The notes: generated from the sequence alone by a model not told the origin. 64,000 nucleotides of DNA from an uncultured Alistipes sp. (GCA_944320685.1 CALUIK010000006.1:79183-143182); one strand, 5' to 3'; shown: positions 7,024 through 16,118, counted from the first letter of the stretch. Numbers and translations are program-made.

Positions 7024-9999
7024 TTACTCCATATCGGGTTTTACGATGCCTTTCTTGGATTGCCCGTCGACATATATGTACAGCGGTTTGTCGAATTCCA
7101 CGCATCGCAGATACTCGCCGTCGTAGAGTGACGGCATAGCATCAAGGGAGGCAATGTCGAGCGTACCCTCGCCTCGCGACGGGTTGAGCGACAGGTACCC
7201 TACGCCTAACGACGTCACGTTTTGGAAAAAATGTGTACCTTGGCTTGCCTCTATATTGAAGTCGGGCAGTGCCGATTCTACTATGACGCGGGCCTCGGAT
7301 ATGTGCCCCCATTTGACAGGTACGCCCAGATTGGGATCCGATGAACCCCAGCGTCCCGTGCCTATCAGGACGTATTCGCTGCCTTTGTCGCGCAGGCGTT
7401 TGTTGAATTCGTAGAGCTCGTCAGCTATCTCCTGTGTCTTGAGCGACGAGAATTTGTCGAATTTCATGTATATGATATGGCGAATGTCGTGCATGAGGCC
7501 TATGCCGAGGGCACATTCCGAGTAGACTATGGCGCCAGTGCGGTCGACTTTCGTCCAATCCAGCTTGGCACTCTCCTCGTTGCGGATGATGGGGCGTATC
7601 TGCAGCAGGTTGAATATCTGCACCGAGCCGTACGGCACGTCCATGTTGACGGCGAACTCCAACTCTACGGGACACCGCATCTCCTCCTCCCCTATCTTCA
7701 GCAGGTCGCGTATGATATCGGCCAGAGGGAACGAGCCGTATTTGAGTATGCGGTTGAAGGTTATGACGCGGAAGTAACGCGACAGCGTGGGGCTCTCGCT
7801 GATGCGGTTGTTCTGATAATCGTAGTAGGAACATGTGTACTTGGAGTTGCGGAAGTCGCCCATACGCGAGACGGGTATACGTTCGATGTTGACCTCGTCG
7901 TTGGTTGAGGGCCGGAACCGGTCGGGGTTGAGGCTAAGGGCCATGACTTCGGTCTGGGCATCGCTCACGGCCAGCTCGGGCGTCGATGTCTGCAATGCCT
8001 TGTCGGGGTATGCGGGCGAGAAACGCATGCTCCTGCCGCCGTCGACGACGGCCTTGCCCAGGCCCATGACGATGTTGCATACGCCGTCTTCTGCCTTCTC
8101 GTACCCGAGCGGGTAGAGGTTCTGCGAACGTGCTACGCCTGACAGCGTCGGGAAATAGTATCCGTTCTGTTCTGTGCCGCACACCTCCTGTATTAGGACG
8201 GCCATCTTCTCCTCCGACAGGAGGTTTTGCGACGACTGTATGTAGGCGCGCGATGAGGCGTAGAAGACCGAGGCGTAGACGCTCTTGATGGCGCGCACGA
8301 GCATGCGCAGCATCTGGTCGTCATTCTCGCAGCGCGGGATCATGTAGGTGGAGTATATTCCGGCGAAGGGCTGGTAGTGCGAGTCCTCGAGTTTCGACGA
8401 GGAGCGTATGGCCAGCGGACGGCGGCATGTGCGGACGAAGACCCGCAGTTTGGCGTATAGTTCGGACGGAAGCACCGAGTTGAGGAATTCCGACAATATT
8501 CCCTCGTCGTCGACCTCCTGCGAGATGACATATTTGAGGCCGTTCAGGCGTATGAAGTCGTCGAAGTAGTCTGTTGCGATGACAAGGCTGCGCGGGATCA
8601 TTATACGCACGTTGGGGTACTTGTAGTAGTGGTTGTACTTGGCCAGCATGCTGTTCATGAAAGCAAGGCCGCGGGCCTTGCCGCCGATGGAGCCCTTGCC
8701 GAGACGGGCGAAGCCGATGGCGTCGCTGTATGTCGCCTCGTCGAACTGTGCCACCACGCCCTGACCGAGCATGGTGCGGTAATCCTTGAAGAGCGATACC
8801 AGTGCGGCGCGGTGCTCGTCGATGGAACTGAAATGGCTGCTGTTGATGCTGCGCAGGACCTTCGCCAGAGGGAAGAGGCCGCGCGAATAGAGCCATTTAG
8901 AGAGATGCATGTGTTGCAGGTGGTGTTCCAGAATGTCGTCGGGGACGGTAGCTATAAGTTCCTGCATCTGTTTCAGGTCGCGGGCCCGTCCAACGACCTC
9001 GCCCGTCTGCAGATCGCAGAACTCGAACTCTCCGAAGCCGAACTCACGCAGGATGACATCTTGAAGTTCTGACAGCAGCGTTTTTGAACTTTTGGCGATG
9101 AATCCCGCACCCATAGACTCGGCCGCGGTACGGTAGTTCACCTGCGACGACTGCAGGATGACGGACATCCACGGTGCGTCGGCCTTGATCAGTTTGCATA
9201 GGTCGATGCCCGCGTCGCTCTTTTCGTCCTCGGATTTGTCTCCGGCATGGAGAATGAGTCCCACGTCGGAGATGACGCCCAGCAGGTTTTTCTTATATCG
9301 TTCGTATGTCTCTACGGCCGAGGTGTAGTCGGTTGCGAGTAGCACTTTCGGACGGGCGCGCTTGCGCGAGATCTGCTGCTGTTCGTTATAGGCGTCCTTG
9401 AGGAACTCGCTGTTCTGCAACAGCAGTATCTTGTACAGTTCGGGAAGGTATGTCGAGTAGAAGCGCACCGAATCCTCGACCAGCAATATCGCCTGTACAC
9501 CACCCTCGAGTATGTCGGATTCGGCATTGAGGCGGTCCTCCATGAGCTTGATGATGGCGATGATGAGATCTGTATTGCCGTGCCAGCAGAAGATGTTGTC
9601 CAGCGCCGCGCACTTCTGTTCGGCAATCTGGCGGTAGATCTCTTTCGAGAAGCTGGTGAGCAGCACCACGGGCAGCGACGGGTATATGGCCTTCACGCGG
9701 CGGGCGAAGTCGAAGACGTTGGGTTCGCCGACGTTGTACATAGTCAGTACGAAATCGAAGTCGCTGCGTGTCTGCAGCAGCTCCAAGGCGTCGGCCGTCG
9801 ACTCGACACGCGTGAGCGATGGCGGGTTGCTCATATTGAGCTCCATGTATTCGCGGTTGATCTGCGATTCGATGTGGCCGTCCTCTTCGAGTATGTATCC
9901 GTCATATGTGCAACACACCAGAAGTATCTTGTGGATACGGTGCTGCATGAACTGGTAAGGAGTCTGATTCTCGAGATTAAGGTATGCGTGGTCTTCCAT
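7024..9999 (-). CDS. PEP/pyruvate-binding ATP-grasp protein with two degenerate receiver domains
   Basis: This large soluble protein has 991 residues. Residues about 20-150 (IHKILLVCCTYDG to PSLPVVLLTSFSKE) and about 170-330 (AILLVEDSVRFY to GAGFIAKSSKTLL) look like two response-regulator receiver folds with poorly conserved phosphorylation sites. From about residue 430 the nucleotide-binding domain of PEP synthase/PPDK appears: SIGGKARGLAF, then RPLAIRSSSKLEDS at about 531, PFAGIYSTY, and QIRPI at about 803. The phosphohistidine swivel domain (TSGG-type) and the C-terminal TIM barrel of true PEP synthases are both absent, so calling it PEP synthase would be wrong. It follows the GH43 gene by 27 bases. 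Function is unknown; a signalling kinase or phosphotransfer role is inference. Confidence 0.85.
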   Translation of the reverse strand: MEDHAYLNLENQTPYQFMQHRIHKILLVCCTYDGYILEEDGHIESQINREYMELNMSNPPSLTRVESTADALELLQTRSDFDFVLTMYNVGEPNVFDFARRVKAIYPSLPVVLLTSFSKEIYRQIAEQKCAALDNIFCWHGNTDLIIAIIKLMEDRLNAESDILEGGVQAILLVEDSVRFYSTYLPELYKILLLQNSEFLKDAYNEQQQISRKRARPKVLLATDYTSAVETYERYKKNLLGVISDVGLILHAGDKSEDEKSDAGIDLCKLIKADAPWMSVILQSSQVNYRTAAESMGAGFIAKSSKTLLSELQDVILREFGFGEFEFCDLQTGEVVGRARDLKQMQELIATVPDDILEHHLQHMHLSKWLYSRGLFPLAKVLRSINSSHFSSIDEHRAALVSLFKDYRTMLGQGVVAQFDEATYSDAIGFARLGKGSIGGKARGLAFMNSMLAKYNHYYKYPNVRIMIPRSLVIATDYFDDFIRLNGLKYVISQEVDDEGILSEFLNSVLPSELYAKLRVFVRTCRRPLAIRSSSKLEDSHYQPFAGIYSTYMIPRCENDDQMLRMLVRAIKSVYASVFYASSRAYIQSSQNLLSEEKMAVLIQEVCGTEQNGYYFPTLSGVARSQNLYPLGYEKAEDGVCNIVMGLGKAVVDGGRSMRFSPAYPDKALQTSTPELAVSDAQTEVMALSLNPDRFRPSTNDEVNIERIPVSRMGDFRNSKYTCSYYDYQNNRISESPTLSRYFRVITFNRILKYGSFPLADIIRDLLKIGEEEMRCPVELEFAVNMDVPYGSVQIFNLLQIRPIIRNEESAKLDWTKVDRTGAIVYSECALGIGLMHDIRHIIYMKFDKFSSLKTQEIADELYEFNKRLRDKGSEYVLIGTGRWGSSDPNLGVPVKWGHISEARVIVESALPDFNIEASQGTHFFQNVTSLGVGYLSLNPSRGEGTLDIASLDAMPSLYDGEYLRCVEFDKPLYIYVDGQSKKGIVKPDME

Positions 10000-10026
10000 T
10001 GGTACGGTACGGTAATGCGGTGGCTT

Positions 10027-11130
10027 TTAAAGTTTCCAGCTCGGCTGCCATGTGAGGGTGAAGCGTCCGTCCTCGATGTTCACGGGCAGCCATATGTAGC
10101 GTCCGTCGATGGCGTTCTCGGGCTTCCAGCGGTCGCCCATGTATATGATCATGCCATCGCGGCCCTCGACGGGGAGCATGTAGGTGCTCTGCGAGTGGAA
10201 TGTCTTGTCGGCATCGTCGCCGATACACGGGTTGCCCAACTCGGTCCACTCCCCCATCACGTCGTCGGCCACAGCCGAGCGGGCGGCGTTGGGCGCCCAA
10301 CCCGTACATCCCGACATCATGAGGTAGTATTTGCTTTCATGCTTGAATATGGCGGGCGCTTCCATCGAGCGGCCGACGAAGGCGCGTACGTAGCGTCCCG
10401 TATGTGCTGTGTAGTCGTCGGTCAGTTCGGCGATCTGGAGTGTCTGGTTCTCCTCCGAAGCGTATATGTGGTATGCCTTGCCGTCGTCGTCGACGAAAAG
10501 CGTCATGTCGCGTGCCATCTGGCCTCCGCCGAAATCGCGCACGAGGAATCGATCGTTGTCGGGAACCGTCGCTGCGTTGCCAGCAGCGATGGCCTCGGCG
10601 GCCTGCCGTGTCTCGGCACTCACGTTCAATGGCCATTTGCCGGCGTTGACACGTCCCGCATTAAGAAACTCGTACGGTCCCGTGACGTTGTCGCTGACGG
10701 CGACGCCGCTCATGGCGGCCGAATAACCCTTATCCTTCAGCTCGAGGTGGAACCACATGACGAACTTGTCCGTCTGTGCGTTGTATATGACTTTGGGCCT
10801 TTCGAGTATGCATCCCTTTTCGATCGGGCTGCCGGACCCATCGGGAGCTACGGCGAGAGCTATACCCTCGTCGCGCCAGTCGTAGAGGTTTTTGGACGAG
10901 TAACAGTGCACGCCCACATTGGCGCGGTTGCCGCCCTCGCCTTCGGTCTTGTGTTCGCCGAACCAGTAGTAACGGCCGTCGTGGTATAGCATACCGCCGC
11001 CGTGGGCGTTGATGGCCACACCGTTGTTGTCGAGCCATACTTCGCCCGGGAGGAATTCTTTATTGCCGGCGCACGAGAGACATACGGCTGCCGCTGTCGT
11101 CATGAGGCACAGGGTAATGAGTTTTTTCAT
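10027..11130 (-). CDS. Glycoside hydrolase family 43 lipoprotein
   Basis: This 367-residue exported enzyme has a signal peptide and lipobox (VCLSC, Cys20), so it is probably anchored to the outer membrane or periplasmic face. The five-bladed propeller sequence is typical of GH43: HGGGMLYHDGRYYWFGEH, then KFVMWFHLEL, then RDMTLFVDDDGKAYHIY, and EAPAIFKHESKYYLMM with the likely general-acid Glu in EAPAIF. It resembles the galactan or arabinogalactan-active GH43 subfamilies of gut Bacteroidota, but I cannot fix the subfamily or substrate by eye. There is no SusC/SusD pair or sugar sensor beside it, so it is not in an obvious polysaccharide utilisation locus. Confidence 0.85.
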   Translation of the reverse strand: MKKLITLCLMTTAAAVCLSCAGNKEFLPGEVWLDNNGVAINAHGGGMLYHDGRYYWFGEHKTEGEGGNRANVGVHCYSSKNLYDWRDEGIALAVAPDGSGSPIEKGCILERPKVIYNAQTDKFVMWFHLELKDKGYSAAMSGVAVSDNVTGPYEFLNAGRVNAGKWPLNVSAETRQAAEAIAAGNAATVPDNDRFLVRDFGGGQMARDMTLFVDDDGKAYHIYASEENQTLQIAELTDDYTAHTGRYVRAFVGRSMEAPAIFKHESKYYLMMSGCTGWAPNAARSAVADDVMGEWTELGNPCIGDDADKTFHSQSTYMLPVEGRDGMIIYMGDRWKPENAIDGRYIWLPVNIEDGRFTLTWQPSWKL

Positions 11131-11158
11131 GGTATTATATGGTTTGTCTTAGTATCTA

Positions 11159-11190
11159 CAAAAGTATAAAAAGGAGCTCGAAGAGACAAA
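11159..11190 (-). promoter_or_regulatory. Bacteroidota-type promoter of the GH43 gene
   Basis: Read on the minus strand, TTTG (11190-11187) is followed by a 20-base spacer and TACTTTTG (11166-11159), an exact TTTG-N20-TAnnTTTG match. The GH43 start codon is 29 bases downstream. Confidence 0.75.
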
Positions 11191-11318
11191 TGAAAACTGC
11201 AGTGATTTATAATTTGGGTATTACCGGAGCAAGCGCCGTTTTGTCGAATATCTGCAAAAACGGTCGGTTTATGTCACGGATTGATTAATTTTGCACGATC
11301 GACCAACAATTGAAAATT

Positions 11319-11792
11319 ATGAAAGTAGATGTAAACGAGCGGGCCTGCAGGGCGCGCAAACTTTTCGAATCGGGATATAATTGCGCTCAATCAGTATTTC
11401 TGGCGTTCTGCGACGTGACAGGACTCGATGAACAGACGGCAGCTACTTTCTCGGCGCCTTTCGGCGGCGGTATGGGGCGCCTGCGCGAGGTGTGCGGCAC
11501 GGTGAGCGGCATGAGCATGGTCGCGGGGTTCCTCTACCCCAACAGCCGCCCTAACGACAGGCCGTCGAAGATGCGCACATATGCCGCCGTACAGGATCTG
11601 GCCGAGCGGTTCCGAGCGGAGAACGGTTCGATCGTGTGCCGTGAACTTTTGGGGCTTGCGCAACGTAAGGACGACCCTACGCCGTCGGAGCGGACGCCTG
11701 AATATTACAAGCGCCGCCCGTGCTCGGAATATGTAGCCGTCGCGGCCCGTATCGTTGCCGAGAGGATCAATGCTGCGGATGGCGGCGAATAG
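11319..11792 (+). CDS. C_GCAxxG_C_C family redox-type protein
   Basis: This small cytoplasmic protein of 157 residues has the conserved cysteine pattern of the C_GCAxxG_C_C family (Pfam Redox-active protein): ERAC at residue 10, GYNCAQSV at residue 22, the glycine-rich GGGMGRLREVCGTVSG, and late cysteines in SIVCREL and RPCSEY. Members are thought to be redox-active or metal-binding, but no reaction is established that I know of. The ATG at 11319 is preferred over an in-frame TTG nine bases upstream. A -7 element TAATTTTG lies at 11286-11293 with no clear -33 box. Confidence 0.85.
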   Translation: MKVDVNERACRARKLFESGYNCAQSVFLAFCDVTGLDEQTAATFSAPFGGGMGRLREVCGTVSGMSMVAGFLYPNSRPNDRPSKMRTYAAVQDLAERFRAENGSIVCRELLGLAQRKDDPTPSERTPEYYKRRPCSEYVAVAARIVAERINAADGGE

Positions 11793-11943
11793 GTATTTGC
11801 GGGAGAAGCAGGCTGTCAGCTCGCCGGCCGCGACGGATATTTTGCCGATGCCTTATGTCGAATATACTGATGCCGAAGCATTCGGTGATTTCCCGTTTGA
11901 ATGCCGTATCTGCTGTCGGTGTTGCATACGGCGCATAGTGCGG

Positions 11944-12411
11944 TTACGCTTCGTTCTGCGAATTGCGCTGCTTGAGCAGGTCGCGTATCTCGGTAAGAAG
12001 CTGCTCCTCTTTTGTGGGAATGGCCGGGGCCGGTGCGGGCGCATCTTTTTTGCGGGATACGCGGTTCATGAGTTTCACTATGAGGAATACGCATAACGCC
12101 AGTATGGCGAAATCGATGCACTGTTGCAGGAAGGCTCCGTAACAAAGATATACGGGTTCGTGGGCAGTTGCGGACGCGTCGTGCGTCAGGAAATCCGTAC
12201 CTGCGGCCACGGCATCACGCACGCGCGATATGTCGAGTTTTAGATCCGTGAAATCGACATTGCCGATGAATACGCCTATGGGCGGCATCAGCACGTCGTT
12301 TACAAGCGACGAGACGATCTTGCCGAATGCGCCGCCTATAATAACTCCGACGGCCATGTCCATTACGTTGCCCTTGAGGGCGAACTCTTTGAATTCCTTG
12401 AAAAATGCCAT
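11944..12411 (-). CDS. mscL: Large-conductance mechanosensitive channel MscL
   Basis: This 155-residue channel opens under membrane tension to release osmolytes during hypo-osmotic shock. It starts MAFFKEFKEFALKGNVMDMAVGV. The pore-lining TM1 contains the conserved run GVIIGGAFGKIVSSL, followed by NDVLMPPIG. TM2 is CIDFAILALCVFLIVKLMNRV, and the C-terminal helical bundle is preceded by an Ala/Pro linker. The periplasmic loop is a little longer than in E. coli MscL (136 residues). It is a single-gene unit, and its promoter lies 55-85 bases upstream. Confidence 0.97.
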   Translation of the reverse strand: MAFFKEFKEFALKGNVMDMAVGVIIGGAFGKIVSSLVNDVLMPPIGVFIGNVDFTDLKLDISRVRDAVAAGTDFLTHDASATAHEPVYLCYGAFLQQCIDFAILALCVFLIVKLMNRVSRKKDAPAPAPAIPTKEEQLLTEIRDLLKQRNSQNEA

Positions 12412-12465
12412 ATCGTTTTGTTGTTTGACGTATCAGTGATACGCCGGGTGGAACGTAGTCGAGTA

Positions 12466-12496
12466 CAAATATATACAATTGGATCGATATGGCAAA
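12466..12496 (-). promoter_or_regulatory. mscL promoter
   Basis: On the minus strand, TTTG (12496-12493), a 19-base spacer and TATATTTG (12473-12466) exactly match the Bacteroidota promoter pattern. Between this element and the mscL start lies an inverted repeat, CGTATCA-G-TGATACG (12429-12443). Confidence 0.8.
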
Positions 12497-12548
12497 TGAC
12501 GTTCCGCAGATTGCGAGGATTAAGAAACGATTAAAAGATGTCAGTTTT

Positions 12549-12579
12549 TTTGTCTGTTCGCATTAAATATATACCTTTG
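12549..12579 (+). promoter_or_regulatory. Promoter of the Oar-type receptor gene
   Basis: TTTG at 12549-12552, a 19-base spacer and TACCTTTG at 12572-12579 match the consensus exactly. The predicted transcript begins near 12585, some 255 bases before the start codon, so the mRNA has an unusually long leader. Confidence 0.8.
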
Positions 12580-12667
12580 CAGCGGATTTCGATGAATACC
12601 CGTCGTATCCGTAAATGCAGCATATTGCGATGACGTTCATTGCCCTATACAACACTCTTAACGAAAT

Positions 12668-12755
12668 TTGCGCGTTCAGGCGCAATAGCAGTAACAATTG
12701 TTACGAACTATACGGAACGAAGAGGGCGCGCGCATATGTCTGCACAGCCCTCTTC
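12668..12755 (+). promoter_or_regulatory. Structured 5' leader with three inverted repeats
   Basis: Three perfect inverted repeats follow each other. TTGCGC/GCGCAA has a 6-base loop (12668-12685). GTAACAATTGTTAC is a 14-base palindrome (12691-12704). GAAGAGGGC/GCCCTCTTC has a 19-base loop (12719-12755). No U-run follows the third stem, so it is not a standard terminator. It could be a cis-acting RNA element or an operator set; I do not recognise a known riboswitch. Confidence 0.5.
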
Positions 12756-12841
12756 CGTGTTCTTGGACATGGGTGCCGAAATTTTGGCGACAACTCTCAG
12801 TTTTCATTTTTCATATTAACTTAATTTTAAATCAGATCGGA

Positions 12842-15800
12842 ATGAAACAACTTTTCTCTTTGATTCTTTCGCTTGTGATGGTCTGCACGGTCAGCGCGCA
12901 GGTCACTACTTCGAGTATCAACGGTAAGGTCACCGATTCGAAAGGCGAGGTGCTGGTAGGTGCTACCGTTATCGCGGTGCATACCCCTACCGGAACGCAG
13001 TACGGTGCCTTGGCCAACATCGACGGCCGCTACAACATTCAGGGTATGCGTACCGGAGGCCCCTATACGATCACCGTATCGTATGTGGGGTATCAGTCTG
13101 TCGAACTTACCGACATTACGTTGAGCCTCGGCGAGCCCCGTACCTTCGACGTGGCGCTCAAGGAGTCTACGGAGATCGATGCCGTCGTCGTTGTCAGCAC
13201 GGCCAACGACCGCTTCAATGCCAACAAGACCGGTGCCGCAGTGAACTTCTCGCGCGGCGTTATCGAGAACCTTCCCACCATCGACCGCAGCATCGCCGAT
13301 GTGGCGCGCCTGTCGCCTCTTGCAAGCTCGACGAAGAGTTCTACGGGCGGCATCTCGTTCGCCGGTACCAACAACCGCTACAATTCGTTCCAGATCGACG
13401 GTACGGTGTCGAATGACGTATTCGGACTCACCTCGTCGGGAACCAACGGCGGCCAGACCTCGACCAACCCGATCTCTATGGAGGCCATCGAGGAGATTCA
13501 GGTGGTAATCGCTCCCTATGACGTGCGCCAGAGCGGTTTCACGGGCGGCGGCATCAACGCCGTAACCAAGTCGGGTACCAACTCGTTCCGCGGTTCGGCC
13601 TATACCTATTTCCGCAACAACAACCTCGTGGGCAAGGGTGCTTCGGGTGAGAAGTATGCCGAGCAGAGCACGCAGACCTACGGTTTCACCTTCGGCGGCC
13701 CGCTGGTAAAGGACAAGCTCTTCTTCTTCGTCGGCGGCGAGTACTACAAGGATCAGACCCCCGCTACGGTGTACGACGAGAACAATATCGACGGCTTCGT
13801 CACGATGGACCAGCTCAACCAGATCCGCGAGCAGTACAAGAAACTTACGGGTTACGACGCTGCCGGCTTCGGACAGCACACGCCCGAGATCTGGTCGGCG
13901 AATGTCATAGCGCGTCTCGACTGGAACATCAACGACAACAACAAGATGATGCTGCGCTACAACTACGGCGGCGCTTCGGCCGACAAGTACTACACTTCGT
14001 CGAGTTCGTACTACTTCAACGATGCCAGCTACTTCCAGCGTAACGAGACCCACTCTCTGGTAGCCGAGTTGCAGTCGCGCATCAGCAATTCCGTTTCGAA
14101 CGAGTTGCGTGTAGGTTACACCCGCGTTCGTGACTGGCGTGAGGCTGCCGCTCCCGACGGCGCCCCCACCGTGTCGATCTCGGTAAGCAATCCTACGGGT
14201 GATTCGAACAAGAATACAACCGTATATCTCGGTAACGAGTATTGCTCGTATGCAAACCAGCTCGATCAGGATATCTTTACTATCACAGACAACTTGACGT
14301 GGTACAAGGGTGATCATACTATTACCTTCGGTACGCACAACGAGTTCTACAAGATGTATAACGTATATGCGCAGAATGCTACCGGCGCATGGTCGTTCAG
14401 CTCGCTTGATGATTTCATGAACAATAAGGCCGATCAGTTCAAGTATACCTATTACCAGAGCACTGATCTGGATGAGAACGGCAACTGGGGTGCCAAGTTC
14501 GGTGCCGCGCAGTTCGGTCTTTACCTGCAGGATGAGTGGCGTGCCAACGACAAGTTCACCCTCACCTACGGTCTGCGTATGGATGTTCCCGTGATGTTTA
14601 AGGATCCTTCGGTAAACAAAGACTTCAACGACTCGGATGTCGCCAAGAAATACGGCGTGGCTACAGGCGAGGTGGCTTCGGGCAATGTCCTGTTATCGCC
14701 CCGTTTGGGATTCCGCTGGTATGCCGATGAGGATAAGAATATTCTGTTGCGCGGCGGTCTGGGCCTTTTCACGGGCCGCGTACCTTTCGTGTGGATGTCG
14801 AACCAGTATTCTAATACCGGTGTAGATCAGGTTTCGGTTACCGGTTACAGGCCGGAGGACGAAACCGACCAGCCTATTCCCGCTCTTGGCTCCTCTATTA
14901 CGGCCGATGATGTCAAGGCAATGGGATTCAATGCCGGAGCCGCCACGATAAATGTCGTTGACAAGAAGTTCAAGTATCCTCAGGTGTTCCGTGTAAATCT
15001 GGCTGCAGACTTCAACCTCGGCAACGGCTGGTCGGCTACGCTGGAGGCTCTCTACTCGAAGACCTTCAACAACATGTACGTCCAGAACATCGACTACGAA
15101 GACAGCGGCAAGAAGTTCTATGCCGTAAATGCCGGTATGGCCAATGTCAACAACACCGCAATCGTTTACGACAATATGACTTCGTACAGCGATATAATTT
15201 ACCTGAAGAATACCAACAAGGGTTACTCGTACTCGTTGACCGCACAGGTGCGCAAGTCGTTCGACTTCGGTCTTTCGCTCGATGCGGCCTACACGTTCGG
15301 TCACTCGTACAGCATTTTCGACGGCACCTCGTCGGTTGCCTATTCTAACTGGAAGTACAACTACGCACGCAATACGAACGATCCCGAGCTGTCGCTCTCG
15401 TCGTTCGACATACCCCACCGCGTAATCGCTTCGGTGAACTACAACACCCGCTACGGCAAGAACAACCGCTGGGGAACCAATCTCGCCCTTATCTATGAGG
15501 GCCACTCGGGCCAGCCCTACTCACTCTATTATTATTTCAATAAGAACCTGCCCAACGGCGGATATTCTATGAACGGCGACGGCTACAACGGCAACGACCT
15601 CATTTATATCCCCAATGCCGTGGAGGTTATGAACATGAACTGGGCTTCGGATCAGGATATGAACAACTTCGAGAACTTTATCCTCAGCAACAAGGTGCTG
15701 CGCGACAACCGCGGCAAATACAGCGAGCGCAACAGCATCCGCATGCCTTTCGAGAGCCAGTTCGACTTCAGCTTCTCGCAGGACTTCTACTACAACGTGA

Positions 15801-16054
15801 AGCGCGGCGGCAAGATCACCTTCATGTGGACGATCATGAATGTCGCCAACCTGCTCAACAAGGATTGGGGCAAGTACTACGCCAACATCTATGCGATCGC
15901 TCCGTTGACCGTAACGGGCGTGTCGGAGGTTCTCAACAGCCAGAACGAGGTGATTGGTTACGAACCTACCTACTCGTTCTATGAGAACAACATGGATCTC
16001 GACGACTACTTCTCGCGTTGGAGAATGCAGTTCGGTGTAAGAATCACCTTCTAA
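12842..16054 (+). CDS. TonB-dependent receptor, Oar-like, with CarboxypepD_reg N-terminal domain
   Basis: This is a 1070-residue outer-membrane protein. Signal peptide MKQLFSLILSLVMVCTVSAQ is followed by a carboxypeptidase-regulatory-like beta-sandwich (SSINGKVTDSKGEVLVGATV, residues about 22-110). A plug domain (IDRSIADVARLSPLASS, APYDVRQSGFTGGGINAVTKSGTN) and a long beta-barrel ending in RMQFGVRITF come next. The plug wording and the lack of a SusD partner fit the Oar-like group, relatives of Myxococcus Oar implicated in protein export, rather than SusC glycan importers. Substrate is unknown. Start MKQLFSL at 12842 is chosen because the signal peptide begins there; the frame is open for 48 codons upstream inside the structured leader. 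It is monocistronic and followed by a terminator. Confidence 0.93.
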   Translation: MKQLFSLILSLVMVCTVSAQVTTSSINGKVTDSKGEVLVGATVIAVHTPTGTQYGALANIDGRYNIQGMRTGGPYTITVSYVGYQSVELTDITLSLGEPRTFDVALKESTEIDAVVVVSTANDRFNANKTGAAVNFSRGVIENLPTIDRSIADVARLSPLASSTKSSTGGISFAGTNNRYNSFQIDGTVSNDVFGLTSSGTNGGQTSTNPISMEAIEEIQVVIAPYDVRQSGFTGGGINAVTKSGTNSFRGSAYTYFRNNNLVGKGASGEKYAEQSTQTYGFTFGGPLVKDKLFFFVGGEYYKDQTPATVYDENNIDGFVTMDQLNQIREQYKKLTGYDAAGFGQHTPEIWSANVIARLDWNINDNNKMMLRYNYGGASADKYYTSSSSYYFNDASYFQRNETHSLVAELQSRISNSVSNELRVGYTRVRDWREAAAPDGAPTVSISVSNPTGDSNKNTTVYLGNEYCSYANQLDQDIFTITDNLTWYKGDHTITFGTHNEFYKMYNVYAQNATGAWSFSSLDDFMNNKADQFKYTYYQSTDLDENGNWGAKFGAAQFGLYLQDEWRANDKFTLTYGLRMDVPVMFKDPSVNKDFNDSDVAKKYGVATGEVASGNVLLSPRLGFRWYADEDKNILLRGGLGLFTGRVPFVWMSNQYSNTGVDQVSVTGYRPEDETDQPIPALGSSITADDVKAMGFNAGAATINVVDKKFKYPQVFRVNLAADFNLGNGWSATLEALYSKTFNNMYVQNIDYEDSGKKFYAVNAGMANVNNTAIVYDNMTSYSDIIYLKNTNKGYSYSLTAQVRKSFDFGLSLDAAYTFGHSYSIFDGTSSVAYSNWKYNYARNTNDPELSLSSFDIPHRVIASVNYNTRYGKNNRWGTNLALIYEGHSGQPYSLYYYFNKNLPNGGYSMNGDGYNGNDLIYIPNAVEVMNMNWASDQDMNNFENFILSNKVLRDNRGKYSERNSIRMPFESQFDFSFSQDFYYNVKRGGKITFMWTIMNVANLLNKDWGKYYANIYAIAPLTVTGVSEVLNSQNEVIGYEPTYSFYENNMDLDDYFSRWRMQFGVRITF

Positions 16055-16081
16055 GGAGGCGCGCGTAACGCCAGATAACGG

Positions 16082-16118
16082 GAGGCTGCATCATTCGATG
16101 CGGCCTCTTGTTATTTTA
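16082..16118 (+). terminator. Rho-independent terminator of the receptor gene
   Basis: An 11-base-pair stem (GAGGCTGCATC/GATGCGGCCTC with one G-T pair) and 4-base loop at 16082-16107 is followed by the T-rich tract TTGTTATTTT. Confidence 0.8.

Larger units (their letters stand above)
12412..12841. other. 430-base intergenic region between mscL and the Oar-type receptor
   Basis: No protein gene is supported here. It holds the mscL promoter and leader on the minus strand and, on the plus strand, the receptor promoter (12549-12579) followed by a leader of about 260 bases with three successive inverted repeats (12668-12685, 12691-12704, 12719-12755). Confidence 0.8.

Noticed and set aside
9580..10989. 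Long open frame opposite the GH43 gene and the receiver/ATP-grasp gene
   Set aside because: It crosses a gene boundary on the other strand and contains no domain; both opposite genes are well supported.
11793..11943. Possible small gene downstream of the C_GCAxxG_C_C gene
   Set aside because: Open frames here run into the antisense strand of mscL, have Cys/Arg-rich shadow composition, and lack a ribosome binding site.
12615..12824. Possible leader peptide gene in the receptor 5' region
   Set aside because: A 69-codon frame exists but has no ribosome binding site, crosses all three inverted repeats and shows no run of regulatory codons; the region is better explained as structured RNA.
12827..14338. 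Open frame of about 500 codons antisense to the Oar-type receptor gene
   Set aside because: Its translation is rich in Arg, Val and Gly in the way expected from reading a GC-rich gene backwards, it has no motif, and the sense frame has clear signal peptide, plug and barrel features.
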